Notes: generated from the letters alone by a model not told the origin. A stretch of DNA of 64,000 nucleotides from Bradyrhizobium diazoefficiens (GCF_016612535.1 NZ_JAENXS010000002.1:1364001-1428000); one strand, 5' to 3'. Shown: positions 49,250 through 58,517, numbered from the stretch's first letter. Made by a program: numbers and translations.

Positions 49250-49756
49250 TCAAGAGCTCATCCAATTTGCGACCTGAACGAAACCCCCGAGCGTCATCCC
49301 ATAGACGATCTGGGCGAACAGTGTGCTCAGGGGCGTATGGTAGCCATAATTCATGGCCAGAAACCCGGGCGGCTCAAGTTGCCGGATTGCGCTTGCGGAA
49401 TGATATTCCGATGCCATCCGCGGATGCACGAACGGCAGCAGTGGCAGCGCGCAGGTCAGGAGAAACAGTCCGTGGACCAGCCCCGCAAGCGCACCGAACC
49501 ACCATGTATAAATCCGGACGCTCGCGAACAGCAGAAAATAGACGAACGCAAATAGCCACCCGCCGAGCGTATAGACAACAAAGCCAAGGATGACCGCGCG
49601 TCCGCGCTGAGCCGTGAAGAACGTGCCGATCAGGAGCGGCAAGCTCAGGCGGGAGAAGCCAAGCCCCCGGCTCGCTTCCAGAATGGAGGTCATGGTCAGC
49701 GTCGCGACCAGCGCCCAGAGCGGCAGAAACCAAGAAACTCCGTCCAGCGCGCTCAC
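49250..49756 (-). CDS. Four-helix integral membrane protein
   Basis: A 168-residue hydrophobic protein with about four to five transmembrane helices (WFLPLWALVATLTMTSILEA, VILGFVVYTLGGWLFAFVYF, LVHGLFLLTCALPLLPF). No conserved catalytic motif was recognised. It overlaps the GH15 gene by four bases and is the last gene of the lldD-GH15 operon. Confidence 0.65.
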   Translation of the reverse strand: MSALDGVSWFLPLWALVATLTMTSILEASRGLGFSRLSLPLLIGTFFTAQRGRAVILGFVVYTLGGWLFAFVYFLLFASVRIYTWWFGALAGLVHGLFLLTCALPLLPFVHPRMASEYHSASAIRQLEPPGFLAMNYGYHTPLSTLFAQIVYGMTLGGFVQVANWMSS

Positions 49757-51561
49757 GAACCTACCCTCCGGCGCGCACGCGCGATGCCAAGGGCGGCATG
49801 GATCAGCCCGACATGGGTGAAGGCCTGAGGGAAGTTGCCGAGCGCGTGCCCGGATCCAGGCTCGATCTCCTCGCCAAACAGCCCGACGTCATTGCCCAGC
49901 GCGCACAGATGATCGAAGCGCTGTCCCGCTTCGTGGAGGAGGCCGCGGTCAGCCAGGTGCACGATTGCAAAGAAGCTGACGGTGCCGAAGGCGCCTTCCC
50001 TGCCCTTTAAGCCGTCATGTCCAGGCCGATAGCGGTACAGCAGCCCATCACCGCAACCGAGTTGCTGCTCGATGCGATTGCAGGTCGTAACCATCCGCCG
50101 GTCCGATGCGGCCTTGTAGCCGAAGTGCACCAGCAGCAGTAGCGCCGCGTCGACCTCGCTCCCATCGAGTTCGGCGGTATAGCTGTCGAGATCCGTATTG
50201 AACCCGCGGCTCTCGATACATTCGGCGATCTCGGCGCGGACTTTCCGGAATGGTGCCTCGCGCGCTCCGATATCGATCGTGCCCCGCTCGTGCAGGGACA
50301 GTAACCGATCCATTGCGACCCAGCACATGACTTTCGAGAAGGTGTATGAGCGGCGGTCCCCCGGGATTTCCCAGATGCCATTGTCCGGCTCGCGCCACCG
50401 CTTGCTGACGACATCCCCGAAGCCGACTAGCATGCGCGCCTCCAGTGGGCTGAGTTCACATCCCGAGGCAGCAAAGATCTGGGCGGCGGCGATCACCTGG
50501 CCGTGCACGTCGAGCTGGCGCTGCGTGATCGCGTCATTGCCAAGACGAACCGGCCTCGTACTCCCATAGCCGGCAAGCCAACCGGCCATCCGCTCGCGCA
50601 CGTCAGTGCGACCATAAACATCGTAGAGGATGCTCAAATTCGGCCGCGTCAGCCGCGTCGCATGCAGGAGCCAGCCGAGATATGTCGCGGCCTCTTCGTG
50701 GAAACCGAGATCGACTAGCGAGCTCATGGTCAGCCCCGCGTCGCGGAGCCAGCAGTAGCGGTAATCCCAATTGCGCGCGCCGCCCACCACTTCCGGCAGG
50801 GACGTGGTGGGCGCCGCCACGATCGCACCGGACAGACAGAACGTCATGAGCTTGAGCGTGATCGCGCTGCGCAGCACGGCGTCCCGCTCGCGCCCGGAAA
50901 AATTGCAGGTATTGCTCCAATTGCGCCACCAGGCGATGGTGCGGTCGCACCGGCCATCGGCCTCCGCACCGACCGGCGCGATCGTGCCGATGTCGCACTC
51001 GACGTAAGCGAGGCTGAAATGCCGACGCTCTCCGGAAGAGATGCGCGGCGCTGCTCTGAGCATTGGTCCGTCATCGGCACATTCGACGTTGCTGTTGAGG
51101 AGCAATAAATGGCGCCCGCCATCGCAGCGCCACACCGTATCGGTCAACCTGCATATCGGAGCTAGCACGCGCCCATAGTCCAGTCGCGGCGCGAATTCGA
51201 CCTCCAGGTCCACGACGCCGTCAACGCCCTCGACGATCCGCAGGATCTCGCGCATCGGGAGCAGCGATCCGACGCTGTCCGAGATGGGGCAGAGATCGAT
51301 CAATCGTACAGTGCCACTGTCGGTCTTGAATGTCGTCTCGAGCACCGCCGTCTCCGGTACATAGCGACGTTGGACCGCGAAGGAGCCACGCGGCCTGATC
51401 GAGAAGTGGCCGGCATTGGGGTCAAGCAGACGGGCAAATGCGCTGGGACTAGAAAAGTTCGGCAGGCACAGCCAATCGAGCGAACCTTCTCGCGAGATCA
51501 GAGCCGCTGTCCTGCAATCGCCGATGATGGCGTAGTCCTTGATGTTCGGTTGCCGGTTCAC
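49753..51561 (-). CDS. GH15 glucoamylase/trehalase-like protein
   Basis: A 602-residue glycoside hydrolase family 15 protein. The N-terminal beta-sandwich opens with DYAIIGDCRTAALISREGS and LDWLCLP; the (alpha/alpha)6 catalytic barrel has the signature GGARNWDYRYCWLRDAG (about residue 272). The start is the GTG at 51561, preceded by GGAGG, in place of an ATG 24 codons upstream that overlaps the lldD-like gene. No signal peptide, so it acts in the cytoplasm, probably on trehalose or maltodextrins during osmotic stress. Confidence 0.85.
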   Translation of the reverse strand: MNRQPNIKDYAIIGDCRTAALISREGSLDWLCLPNFSSPSAFARLLDPNAGHFSIRPRGSFAVQRRYVPETAVLETTFKTDSGTVRLIDLCPISDSVGSLLPMREILRIVEGVDGVVDLEVEFAPRLDYGRVLAPICRLTDTVWRCDGGRHLLLLNSNVECADDGPMLRAAPRISSGERRHFSLAYVECDIGTIAPVGAEADGRCDRTIAWWRNWSNTCNFSGRERDAVLRSAITLKLMTFCLSGAIVAAPTTSLPEVVGGARNWDYRYCWLRDAGLTMSSLVDLGFHEEAATYLGWLLHATRLTRPNLSILYDVYGRTDVRERMAGWLAGYGSTRPVRLGNDAITQRQLDVHGQVIAAAQIFAASGCELSPLEARMLVGFGDVVSKRWREPDNGIWEIPGDRRSYTFSKVMCWVAMDRLLSLHERGTIDIGAREAPFRKVRAEIAECIESRGFNTDLDSYTAELDGSEVDAALLLLVHFGYKAASDRRMVTTCNRIEQQLGCGDGLLYRYRPGHDGLKGREGAFGTVSFFAIVHLADRGLLHEAGQRFDHLCALGNDVGLFGEEIEPGSGHALGNFPQAFTHVGLIHAALGIARARRRVGS

Positions 51562-51592
51562 GATCGGCCTCCGTGCCTCGTTGGATTGGCTT

Positions 51593-52954
51593 CTAAGCCG
51601 CCCGCCCCTGATGGGCGAGCAGGTGCGGACCAAGCTCGTCCACGCGGTTCACGCCCAACAGACCCACTGCATTCTCGGCCTCGGTCTTGAGGATCTCGAG
51701 GGCGCGGGCGGCGCCTGCAGCTCCGGCGGCACTGAGGCCGTAGAGCGGTGCACGCCCCACCCAGACGGCATCGGCGCCGAGCGCGCAGGCCTTGAGCAGA
51801 TCGGTCCCTCGTCGCACGCCACCGGACATGTAAAGCGCGATCCTATCGCCGACGATCTCGCGCGCGACCGGCAGCAGATCGAGCGGTGAGATCGTCCAGT
51901 CCAGCTGGCGGCCGCCGTGACTGCTCAGCACGACCCCGTCCACGCCGCTATCGACGGCGCGCCGCACGTCGTCGGGGCAGAGAATGCCCTTGAGGACGAA
52001 CGGCTTCTTCCAGCGTTGCCTGATCTTTGCGACCGTGTCCCAGCTCAGCGAGGTCGGCTGGTTGGCACGGACCCAGCTCGAGGCTGCGAAGAAGCTGCGC
52101 TGGTCTTTCGGCACGAAGTCGATGATGTTGGCGAAGCTCGGCAGCCCATGCGAGAGCGGATTTTCGGCGAACCAGCGCGGATGCGTCAGGCTTTCCAGCG
52201 CCGCAAGCACGGTGAGCCGGCTCTTTCCCACCTGGTTGCGACGCTGCCACTCGCGATCACCAAAGATCTGGGCATTGGTGGTCAGCACGAGAGCCTCACA
52301 CCCTGCACCGTCGGCGCGCCGGAGCAGTTCCTGCCAGATCTCATCGCCGCCAAATACATAGAGCTGCCACCAGTGGCGAACGCCAGGCGCCGCGCGGGCG
52401 ACCTCCTCCATGGTGTCGTTCGACATCGTGCTTTGCACGAATGGAACATCCGCGCGCAGCGCCGCCTCCGCCAGCAAGCTGTCGCCATGGACATGAAGGA
52501 TGCCGTTCAGACCGGTCGGGGACACCACGAGCGGCATCGCGGCGGATCGTCCAAGGATGTCGGTGGCCAGCGTGCGCCGAGACACATCGACCAGGGTTTT
52601 CGGCATGAAGCGCCAGTCGGCGAATGCGCGCTGCTCGCGAAACATCGCGGCTTCGTCCTCAGCTCCGCCCTCGAGATATTCGAGCGCAAAGCGCGGCAGC
52701 CGCTTGTGGGCCATGGCGCGGAGGTCAGCGATGGCGATCGCGCGCTGCGGATTGAAGCCGGCGTAGTAATGTCGCGCAGGCGTGCCATCGAGCTGCGCCA
52801 ATTGCGTGTGGCGATTGGACTCAAACCCGCTTCGGCGGGCTCCCCGCGCGAGTGAAGCACCCGCAACCGCCCCTGCGAGGCTTGCGAGACCACAAGCCAA
52901 CAGATGGACACTGCCGTGGTCGAAAGTGCGGCGGTTAGATATCCGATACGGCAT
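51593..52954 (-). CDS. FMN-dependent alpha-hydroxyacid dehydrogenase (LldD-like) with N-terminal anchor
   Basis: A 453-residue FMN oxidoreductase of the lactate/mandelate dehydrogenase family. Catalytic and FMN residues are seen in SPTGLNGILHVHGD, LTTNAQIFGDRE, and SSHGGRQLDW, with MSGGVRRGTDLLKACALGA as phosphate site. The N-terminal 45 residues are unusual: an NRRTF twin-arginine-like motif and a hydrophobic alanine/glycine helix, suggesting membrane anchoring or export. Start at 52954. Promoter candidate at 53021-53045; operon with GH15. Confidence 0.82.
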   Translation of the reverse strand: MPYRISNRRTFDHGSVHLLACGLASLAGAVAGASLARGARRSGFESNRHTQLAQLDGTPARHYYAGFNPQRAIAIADLRAMAHKRLPRFALEYLEGGAEDEAAMFREQRAFADWRFMPKTLVDVSRRTLATDILGRSAAMPLVVSPTGLNGILHVHGDSLLAEAALRADVPFVQSTMSNDTMEEVARAAPGVRHWWQLYVFGGDEIWQELLRRADGAGCEALVLTTNAQIFGDREWQRRNQVGKSRLTVLAALESLTHPRWFAENPLSHGLPSFANIIDFVPKDQRSFFAASSWVRANQPTSLSWDTVAKIRQRWKKPFVLKGILCPDDVRRAVDSGVDGVVLSSHGGRQLDWTISPLDLLPVAREIVGDRIALYMSGGVRRGTDLLKACALGADAVWVGRAPLYGLSAAGAAGAARALEILKTEAENAVGLLGVNRVDELGPHLLAHQGRAA

Positions 52955-53020
52955 CGCAGCCTCGCTATGATCGCCGGCTTGCCGCGGAGCGTTCGCCAAG
53001 CCCAGCTTCTGTCCCGGACA

Positions 53021-53045
53021 ATCGCGCGCAAATCGCTCTGGTTCC
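53021..53045 (-). promoter_or_regulatory. Candidate EcfG-type promoter (lldD-like operon)
   Basis: Minus strand GGAAC (53045-53041), 16 bases, CGAT (53024-53021), 66 bases before the ATG at 52954. Confidence 0.4.
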
Positions 53046-53448
53046 TAGTCCGAGCACCTGCACTTCGTACGAGCCGGAACGTTACCGCATCGTCATGGCA
53101 CCCGCGTTCGCGTTCCAGCAACAGGCTCATCCGGCTTGCGCGGGATCCGCCGATGGCAAACGTCAGATCCGCGGCGGCTGATTTGACCAGAAGGGCCGTC
53201 CCGATAACGCCAGTTGGGATCAGCACCAGGCGGAGATGGTGACCAAGGCCCGCGCGCATGGCTGGATCGATACCGAGCGCGACGCGATCCGAGCCCACGT
53301 CGAACGAGCACTCCAGGCCGCAGGCTTCGACGGCCTCCCGCACGCACTTCGACCGCGCCGTTGCAATCAAGCCTTTTGGACCGGGGGAAGGATTTCCGAC
53401 ATACCATTCAAAGCGAGGTCTTCGCGGCGATGGACACACCTTCTCGCC
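53046..53448. other. Gene-free stretch
   Basis: No gene is supported here. One plus-strand frame from 53182 reads protein-like for about 55 codons (WDQHQAEMVTKARAHGWIDT, then RDAIRAHVERALQAAGFDG) before dissolving, which could be a fragment of a lost gene; no family was recognised. Confidence 0.4.
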
Positions 53449-54066
53449 CTCGCGGCGCAATTCGCCCGAGCTTTGCTTGATCTCTTTCGTCTCTTGTCAC
53501 CCTCTTGTCCGAGAGGGCGCAGGGAAGGCCGGGTGCTGACCTCGCACCCGCGGTCCGCTGCGCGAAGATGGTGCGCAAAAAGACCGCACAGCAGCATACA
53601 GGTGGTGCCAATCACTCGGCCTTCCCTGCGCGATGGGTTGACGGCTTATGCCGTGCTCTCCCGGGAGCCGAGTTCCCTCTGGCCTCCCTCGCCCCGCGAA
53701 TTGACGATGCGGTTGACCCCGGTTGGGCGCTCCACATCTCCGCGAAAGCTTGACCGTAGCGACGACGGCCAGGACCACACGGTTTTGCCGTACGCACGGC
53801 TCGCTTGTTCGCCGCATTATTCCCCGGCTTTGTCGAAATTGCCGAGAAAATGCTGGCGAGACGAACCTGACAGCGCCGCTCGTCGGCACGCGGTTTCGGG
53901 CTCACAGGGACTACCCGCCCTGCCCGCACCTCTCGCACCCGACGCTGCCCGCGTCCACCGCAAGCCCGGCTCGCAATCAAGACGACACGAGATCGCCCCT
54001 CAAGGATGAGCCGGGATACCACGACACATACGCCGTTTCCGAATTTCGGTAAAGTGGAATATTTTT
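53449..54066. repeat. Dispersed structured repeat, copy 2
   Basis: A second copy of the repeat at 14210. The inverted repeat is perfect over 15 bases here (53517-53531 with 53617-53631) and encloses a CGGGTGC...GCACCCG hairpin; then come ACGGCTTATGCCGT, the palindrome CTCCCGGGAG (53658-53667), CAGGACCACACGGTTTTG, and the 43-base tail ending near 54066 with CCGAATTTCGG. It is about 95 bases longer than copy 1 in the spacer before the tail. Confidence 0.8.
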
Positions 54067-54160
54067 ACGGAGAGGGGTTGACGGCGTGGCGGGTGTTTTG
54101 CCCGACGTAACCTGATCACGCAGCTGCGCGCGTCGTAATCCCAGATTCTCCTCGCGAACT

Positions 54161-54688
54161 CTAGCCTCCCGCAACAGCCGCGCGCCGCGGCAACTTCCAA
54201 TCGGGCCGGATGAAATGACAAGTGTAGCCGTCGGGATAGCGTTCGAGATAATCCTGATGCTCGGGCTCGGCCTCCCAGAATTCGCCGGCCGGCGCGACTT
54301 CCGTCACCACCTTGCCGGGCCACAGACGCGACGCCTCGACATCGGCAATGGTGTCTTCAGCGACGTGCTTCTGCTCGTCTGACGTGTAGAAAATCGCCGA
54401 GCGGTAGCTCGTTCCCAGATCGTTGCCCTGGCGGTTGAGCGTCGTAGGATCGTGGATCTGGAAAAAGAACTCCAGCATCGTCCTGAAGCTGGTCTTCACG
54501 GGATCGAAAATGATCTCGATCGCTTCGGCATGGCCTTCGTGATTGCGATAGGTGGCGTTCTTCACCCGACCGCCGGTGTAGCCAACGCGAGTTGAGATCA
54601 CGCCGGGTTGCCTGCGGATCAAATCCTGCATGCCCCAGAAGCAGCCTCCTGCCAAAACTGCGCGCTCTGTCGTCATTTGATGCTCCAT
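54161..54688 (-). CDS. msrA: Peptide methionine sulfoxide reductase A
   Basis: A 175-residue MsrA. The catalytic motif [10 protein letters not shown] lies near residue 14, followed by GYTGG and EAIEIIFDP; the conserved [11 protein letters not shown] region follows. It repairs methionine-S-sulfoxide in oxidised proteins. Two in-frame ATGs (54688, 54676) are possible starts. No EcfG-like site was seen nearby. It lies next to an OsmC-family gene, forming a small oxidative-repair pair. Confidence 0.9.
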   Translation of the reverse strand: MEHQMTTERAVLAGGCFWGMQDLIRRQPGVISTRVGYTGGRVKNATYRNHEGHAEAIEIIFDPVKTSFRTMLEFFFQIHDPTTLNRQGNDLGTSYRSAIFYTSDEQKHVAEDTIADVEASRLWPGKVVTEVAPAGEFWEAEPEHQDYLERYPDGYTCHFIRPDWKLPRRAAVAGG

Positions 54689-54838
54689 CTGGTCAATTCG
54701 GATGATCTCACCTTACTGCGTGGCCGCGCGCAAGCGAGGATCATCTTGGTGATCGTGATACCTCAGGCAAAATCGCCCGAACCCTGTCTTCATCTAGCTG
54801 ATGTTGGCAAGGCACGGGGCGACTGCCCCGGGGTCCGG

Positions 54839-55261
54839 CTAGATCAACTTGGCGTCGAGCGTGATCGCGGCGTTGAGCACTTTCGACACCGGACAGTTCT
54901 TCTCGGCCTCGCCGGCAATGCGAGCAAAACCGGCGTCGTCGAGGTTGGGAACCTTGGCGCGCAAGGTGAGCGCCGATTTGCTGATCTTGAAACCCTTGCC
55001 TTCCGGATCGAGCGTGACCGCAGCTTCCGTCGAGAGCTCGGTCGGCGTGAAGCCGGCGAGTTGCAGGCCAAACGCCAGCGCCATCGTGAAGCAGCCGGCG
55101 TGGGCGGCTGCGATCAATTCCTCGGGATTGGTCCCCTTCTCGTTCTCGAACCGCGTCTTGAACGAATAGGGTGTCTCGGCGAGCACGCCGGATTCGCTCG
55201 ATAGATGGCCGCTGCCGTCGCGACCGGTGCCCTGCCATACTGCTTTCGCTTTGCGGATCAT
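54839..55261 (-). CDS. OsmC-family peroxiredoxin-like protein
   Basis: A 140-residue OsmC/Ohr-fold protein starting at the ATG 55261. The two catalytic cysteines are in AAAHAGCFTMALAFGL (near residue 58) and EKNCPVSKVL (near residue 124). The family detoxifies organic hydroperoxides. The longer open frame upstream is non-coding. It is probably a stand-alone gene, 150 bases upstream of msrA on the same strand. Confidence 0.87.
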   Translation of the reverse strand: MIRKAKAVWQGTGRDGSGHLSSESGVLAETPYSFKTRFENEKGTNPEELIAAAHAGCFTMALAFGLQLAGFTPTELSTEAAVTLDPEGKGFKISKSALTLRAKVPNLDDAGFARIAGEAEKNCPVSKVLNAAITLDAKLI

Positions 55262-55572
55262 CTCATCTGTCCTTTTTGTGTTTGCGGGTCGTTCAGCGAC
55301 GCTCCGCACCGGTGGAAGGCGGCCTTGGCGTGACCGCCCCGCCCTCCAACCGGTCGAGCGCCGCAGCGGTTCCGTCAGTCGCCGATCTGTCCGACGTGGA
55401 AGCCCAGCCGGTTCTCGACATCGCCGGCACGGTGGAAGCTCCGCACCATCATCCCGGTTGGGCTCGCAGGACGAGGGACGCCAAGAACACGGCCCCCTCC
55501 GGCTTGATCTCGGCATCGGGCGGCAAGCTCGTGACGCCAGTATGACGGCAGGCGGCGCTCCAGGCGGATGGC
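55262..55572. other. Gene-free stretch upstream of OsmC gene
   Basis: I see no supported gene. Both strands have open frames because of the high GC, but neither gives a recognisable protein. It presumably contains the OsmC-gene promoter. Confidence 0.4.
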
Positions 55573-55853
55573 ATGGCGCCGGTCCTGAAGGGCGATGAGC
55601 CCCGCCCGCGTCCGGCAGCGGGCCGGACGAAAGGTAGACGCGCGGGCCTGGTCTTCTTCTGCGGCGTCGCGATCTGGAACTATCTCACCACCCCGTTCCT
55701 CCTCGCGCATCCCGAGATGGTGGTGGAGGAGTTGCCGCCGTGGCAGGAAAATGCCGACCGTGGCGACGTCTTCGCGCGCAATACCCGCCGAGCCTCATCA
55801 CCATGAACGACAAATACGCCATTTCGCATTTCGGTAGAGTGGACTCTTTTTAA
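55573..55853 (+). pseudogene. Frameshifted fragment of a hypothetical protein ending in a repeat tail
   Basis: The plus strand encodes LVFFCGVAIWNYLTTPFLLA and HPEMVVEELPPWQENADR in one frame, then WRRLRAQYPPSLITMNDKYA in the next frame. Joined by a one-base shift near 55757 they read as one continuous conserved-looking protein; homologues in memory continue well past this point, so it is both frameshifted and truncated. The last 40 bases (55811-55853) are a diverged copy of the tail of the dispersed repeat. Confidence 0.5.
55809..55853 (+). repeat. Tail-only copy of dispersed repeat (copy 3)
   Basis: About 36 of 44 bases match the tails of copies 1 and 2 (TACGCC-TTTC...ATTTCGGTA-AGTGGA-T...TTTTT). 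The rest of the repeat is absent. It coincides with the break in the pseudogene. Confidence 0.55.
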
Positions 55854-55901
55854 AGAACGATTGAGCGCAGGCGAAACAGACCCGCCGCCTGCAGGGGTCG
55901 C

Positions 55902-56054
55902 CTACCCCGCCGGCAGCGCGTCCAGATGGCAGGCCACCCATTGCTCGCCCTCAGCCGAACGAAGCTGCGGCTCGTCCGTCCGGCAGCGATCGAACACGTA
56001 GGGACAACGGGTGTGGAAGCGGCATCCGCTATCTTCATCGCGCCGGATCCACAA
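55902..56054 (-). pseudogene. C-terminal remnant of an oligopeptide ABC transporter ATPase
   Basis: The minus strand encodes GCRFHTRCPYVFDRC (56027 down) and EGEQWVACHLDALPAG with a TAG stop at 55902. This is the oligo_HPY C-terminal motif of Opp/Dpp-type ABC ATPases. The remnant is in frame with, and begins directly after, the TGA stop of the hydantoinase gene. The rest of the ATPase and the other transporter genes are gone, so a deletion has joined the hydantoinase 3' end to the last 50 codons of the ATPase. Confidence 0.8.
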
Positions 56055-57524
56055 TCACAGCAGTCTTGCTCCGAAATTCCGCTCAGGATCCATGTCCGCC
56101 ACGAGCCGACCTGTCGGCTTTGCCGCCTCGCCGCCGCTGCGCGCCAGGAACTTGCCGCTGCCGGCGGATGCGAGGCACTTGTCGCCGTCGATGATCACGC
56201 GTCCGCGCGACAGCACCGACACCGGCCAGCCCTTCAGCTTGCGGCCCGCAAACGGCGTATAGCCGGTGAGGTCGTGCATCATCTCGTCGGCGATCGTGGT
56301 CTCGCGATTGGGGTCCCAGATCGCGATATCGGCATCGGCGCCGACAGCGATCGAACCCTTGCGCGGATGCAGATTGTAGATCTTTGCCGGCGCGGTCGAC
56401 GTCAGCTCCACGAACTTTTCCAGGCCGAGCCGCCCCTTCGACACCATCGCATCGAACAGCAGCGGAAGCCGCAGCTCCAGTCCCGGCAGGCCGTTGGCGA
56501 CCTGCTTGAAGTTCGGATTGGGCCCGGCGCGCAATTTGCCGGTCTCGTCGTAACGATACGGCGCGTGGTCCGATGAGATGGTCTGGAGATCGCCGAGCGA
56601 CAGCGCCTGCCACAGCGCCTCCTGGTCCGCATGCGCGCGCGGCGGCGGGCTGCACATCCACTTGGCGCCCTCCGCGCCGGGCTTGTCGAGATCATCGGCC
56701 GTAAGGAACAGGTATTGCGGACAGGTCTCGGCGAATACCTTGAGCCCCTGCCCGCGCGAGTCGCGGATGACCTTGGCGCCTTCGGCGGTCGAGACATGGA
56801 AGATCATGATGGGCTGATCGATCAGCGCCGCCATGCCAATCAGCCGGGTGAAGGCTTCCGCCTCCGAGACGCGCGCATGACTGACAGCGTGGTATTTCGG
56901 CATGGTGTAACCGCGCGCAAGCAGCCGCTTGACCATCCAGGCGATGATGCCGTGATTTTCGGCATGGGCGCACAACATCGCGCCGGACTGGCGTGCGGCC
57001 AAGAGGATGTCGAGCAGCGGTTCGTCGTCGACCCTGAGCCGGTCGTAGGTCATGAAGACCTTGATCGAGGCATGGCCCTGCTTCACCAGCGCCGGGATGT
57101 GCTCCTCGACCGTCTCCCTGGTCGCATCCGCAATGATCATGTGGAAGGCGTAGTCGATCACGGCGCCCTTCCTGGCCAGCGCGTGATAGTCCGCCACCAC
57201 CTGCGGCAGCTTCATGCCGACGTGCTGGGCCGCGAACGGGATCACCGTGGTCGTGCCGCCAAAGGCCGCCGACACGGTCGCGCTTTCAAAAGTGTCGGCA
57301 TTCATGATGCCGGCGGCAGACAGCTGCTCGATATGCGCATGACTGTCGACGCCGCCGGGCAGTACCAGCTTGCCGCGTGCGTCGATCTCGCGCCTGGCAG
57401 GTGGAAGCCCGCGGCCGATGGCCGCGATGGTCTCGCCGGAGATGGCGACGTCGGCCTCGAACACATCGGTCGTGGTCGCAACGCGACCGCCGCGGATGAT
57501 CAGATCGTAAGTGGGTTCAGTCAT
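56055..57524 (-). CDS. hydA: D-hydantoinase/dihydropyrimidinase
   Basis: A 489-residue amidohydrolase. Metal ligands HxH are in GGVDSHAHIEQ (near residue 60), the carbamylated lysine in SIKVFMTYD (near residue 152), further histidines in HAENHG and the IFHVSTAEG loop, and the aspartate in SSDHAPY. It opens 5-substituted hydantoins or dihydropyrimidines to N-carbamoyl amino acids. It starts 60 bases after the carbamoylase gene, forming a two-gene catabolic operon whose transporter has been lost. Confidence 0.87.
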   Translation of the reverse strand: MTEPTYDLIIRGGRVATTTDVFEADVAISGETIAAIGRGLPPARREIDARGKLVLPGGVDSHAHIEQLSAAGIMNADTFESATVSAAFGGTTTVIPFAAQHVGMKLPQVVADYHALARKGAVIDYAFHMIIADATRETVEEHIPALVKQGHASIKVFMTYDRLRVDDEPLLDILLAARQSGAMLCAHAENHGIIAWMVKRLLARGYTMPKYHAVSHARVSEAEAFTRLIGMAALIDQPIMIFHVSTAEGAKVIRDSRGQGLKVFAETCPQYLFLTADDLDKPGAEGAKWMCSPPPRAHADQEALWQALSLGDLQTISSDHAPYRYDETGKLRAGPNPNFKQVANGLPGLELRLPLLFDAMVSKGRLGLEKFVELTSTAPAKIYNLHPRKGSIAVGADADIAIWDPNRETTIADEMMHDLTGYTPFAGRKLKGWPVSVLSRGRVIIDGDKCLASAGSGKFLARSGGEAAKPTGRLVADMDPERNFGARLL

Positions 57525-57584
57525 GAGGAACTCCGTGATAGGCCTGCGCGCAATGATTACCGATTTGCAGTAAGACCGTCGGCA

Positions 57585-58517
57585 TCACTTCTCCGGCGGC
57601 GGCACCGCGCCGGTGCGGCTGGTGATCAGGCCGTAATGCTCGATGCGGCGGTGCTGTGCAAAGTTGAATATCGTGGTTTTGCCGAAGCTGGTGGCATCGA
57701 GGTCACAGGGATAGACCAGGAGTTCGTCCTCCTCGGTCTTGGCTTCGGCGACGATCTCGCCATTGGGATCAACGATCAGGCTACCGCCGAACAGCGGGTG
57801 GCCGTCCTCGACGCCGGCCTTGGCCACCGCGACCACCCAGGTCGCGTTCTGATACGCGCCGGCCTGCACGGAGAGACGGTTGTGAAACAGCCGCTTCTCG
57901 ACGCCCTCTTCGCTTCGCTCCGCATTGACTGACGGCGTGTTGTAGCCGATCAGCACCATCTCGACGCCCTGCAGGCCCATCACGCGATAGGTCTCGGGCC
58001 AGCGCCTGTCATTGCAGATGGCCATGCCGATGATGCCGTCCAGCTCGCGCCAGACGTTGAAGCCGAGATCGCCCGGCTCGAAATAGCGCTTCTCCAGGTG
58101 TTGATGCGAGCGCTTGGTGTCGTACTCCACATGGCCCGGCAAATGGACCTTGCGATATTTGCCGACGATCTTGCCGGATTTGTCGGTCAAGATCGCGGTG
58201 TTGAAGTGATGGCCATCGGGCGTGAGCTCGGCATAGCCGAAGTTCATCGCCATCTGATGTTGCGCCGCACGTTCGAACAGAGGCTTGGTCGCCGCGTTCG
58301 GCATCTCGCGCTCGAACCAGTTATCGAACTCGGCCCGATCCTCGGCGTACCAGCGGGGGAAGAACGTCGTCAGCGCCAGTTCCGGGTAGACGATCAGGTC
58401 GGCGCCTTTGGCCTTGGCCTCGTCCATCAGCGCGATCATGCGCTTGACCGCGGACTCGCGGCTATCGGCTTTCTGGATCGGGCCCATCTGGGCGGCGGCA
58501 ACATTGACGATACGCAT
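57585..58517 (-). CDS. N-carbamoyl-D-amino acid hydrolase (nitrilase superfamily)
   Basis: A 310-residue carbon-nitrogen hydrolase. The catalytic triad is visible: E46 in VYPELALTTFFPRW, the lysine in GKYRKVHLPG, and the cysteine in MAICNDRRWPE. The motif HVEYDTKRSHQHLEKRYFEPG and the C-terminal FNFAQHRRIEHYG match D-carbamoylases rather than general nitrilases. It releases the amino acid, CO2 and ammonia from the hydantoinase product. The ATG at 58517 is chosen by homology; the frame extends 38 codons upstream. Confidence 0.86.
   Translation of the reverse strand: MRIVNVAAAQMGPIQKADSRESAVKRMIALMDEAKAKGADLIVYPELALTTFFPRWYAEDRAEFDNWFEREMPNAATKPLFERAAQHQMAMNFGYAELTPDGHHFNTAILTDKSGKIVGKYRKVHLPGHVEYDTKRSHQHLEKRYFEPGDLGFNVWRELDGIIGMAICNDRRWPETYRVMGLQGVEMVLIGYNTPSVNAERSEEGVEKRLFHNRLSVQAGAYQNATWVVAVAKAGVEDGHPLFGGSLIVDPNGEIVAEAKTEEDELLVYPCDLDATSFGKTTIFNFAQHRRIEHYGLITSRTGAVPPPEK

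Noticed and set aside
53236..54009. 257-codon plus-strand frame across 53236-54009
   Set aside because: Most of it runs through the dispersed repeat; only about 55 codons at its start look protein-like.
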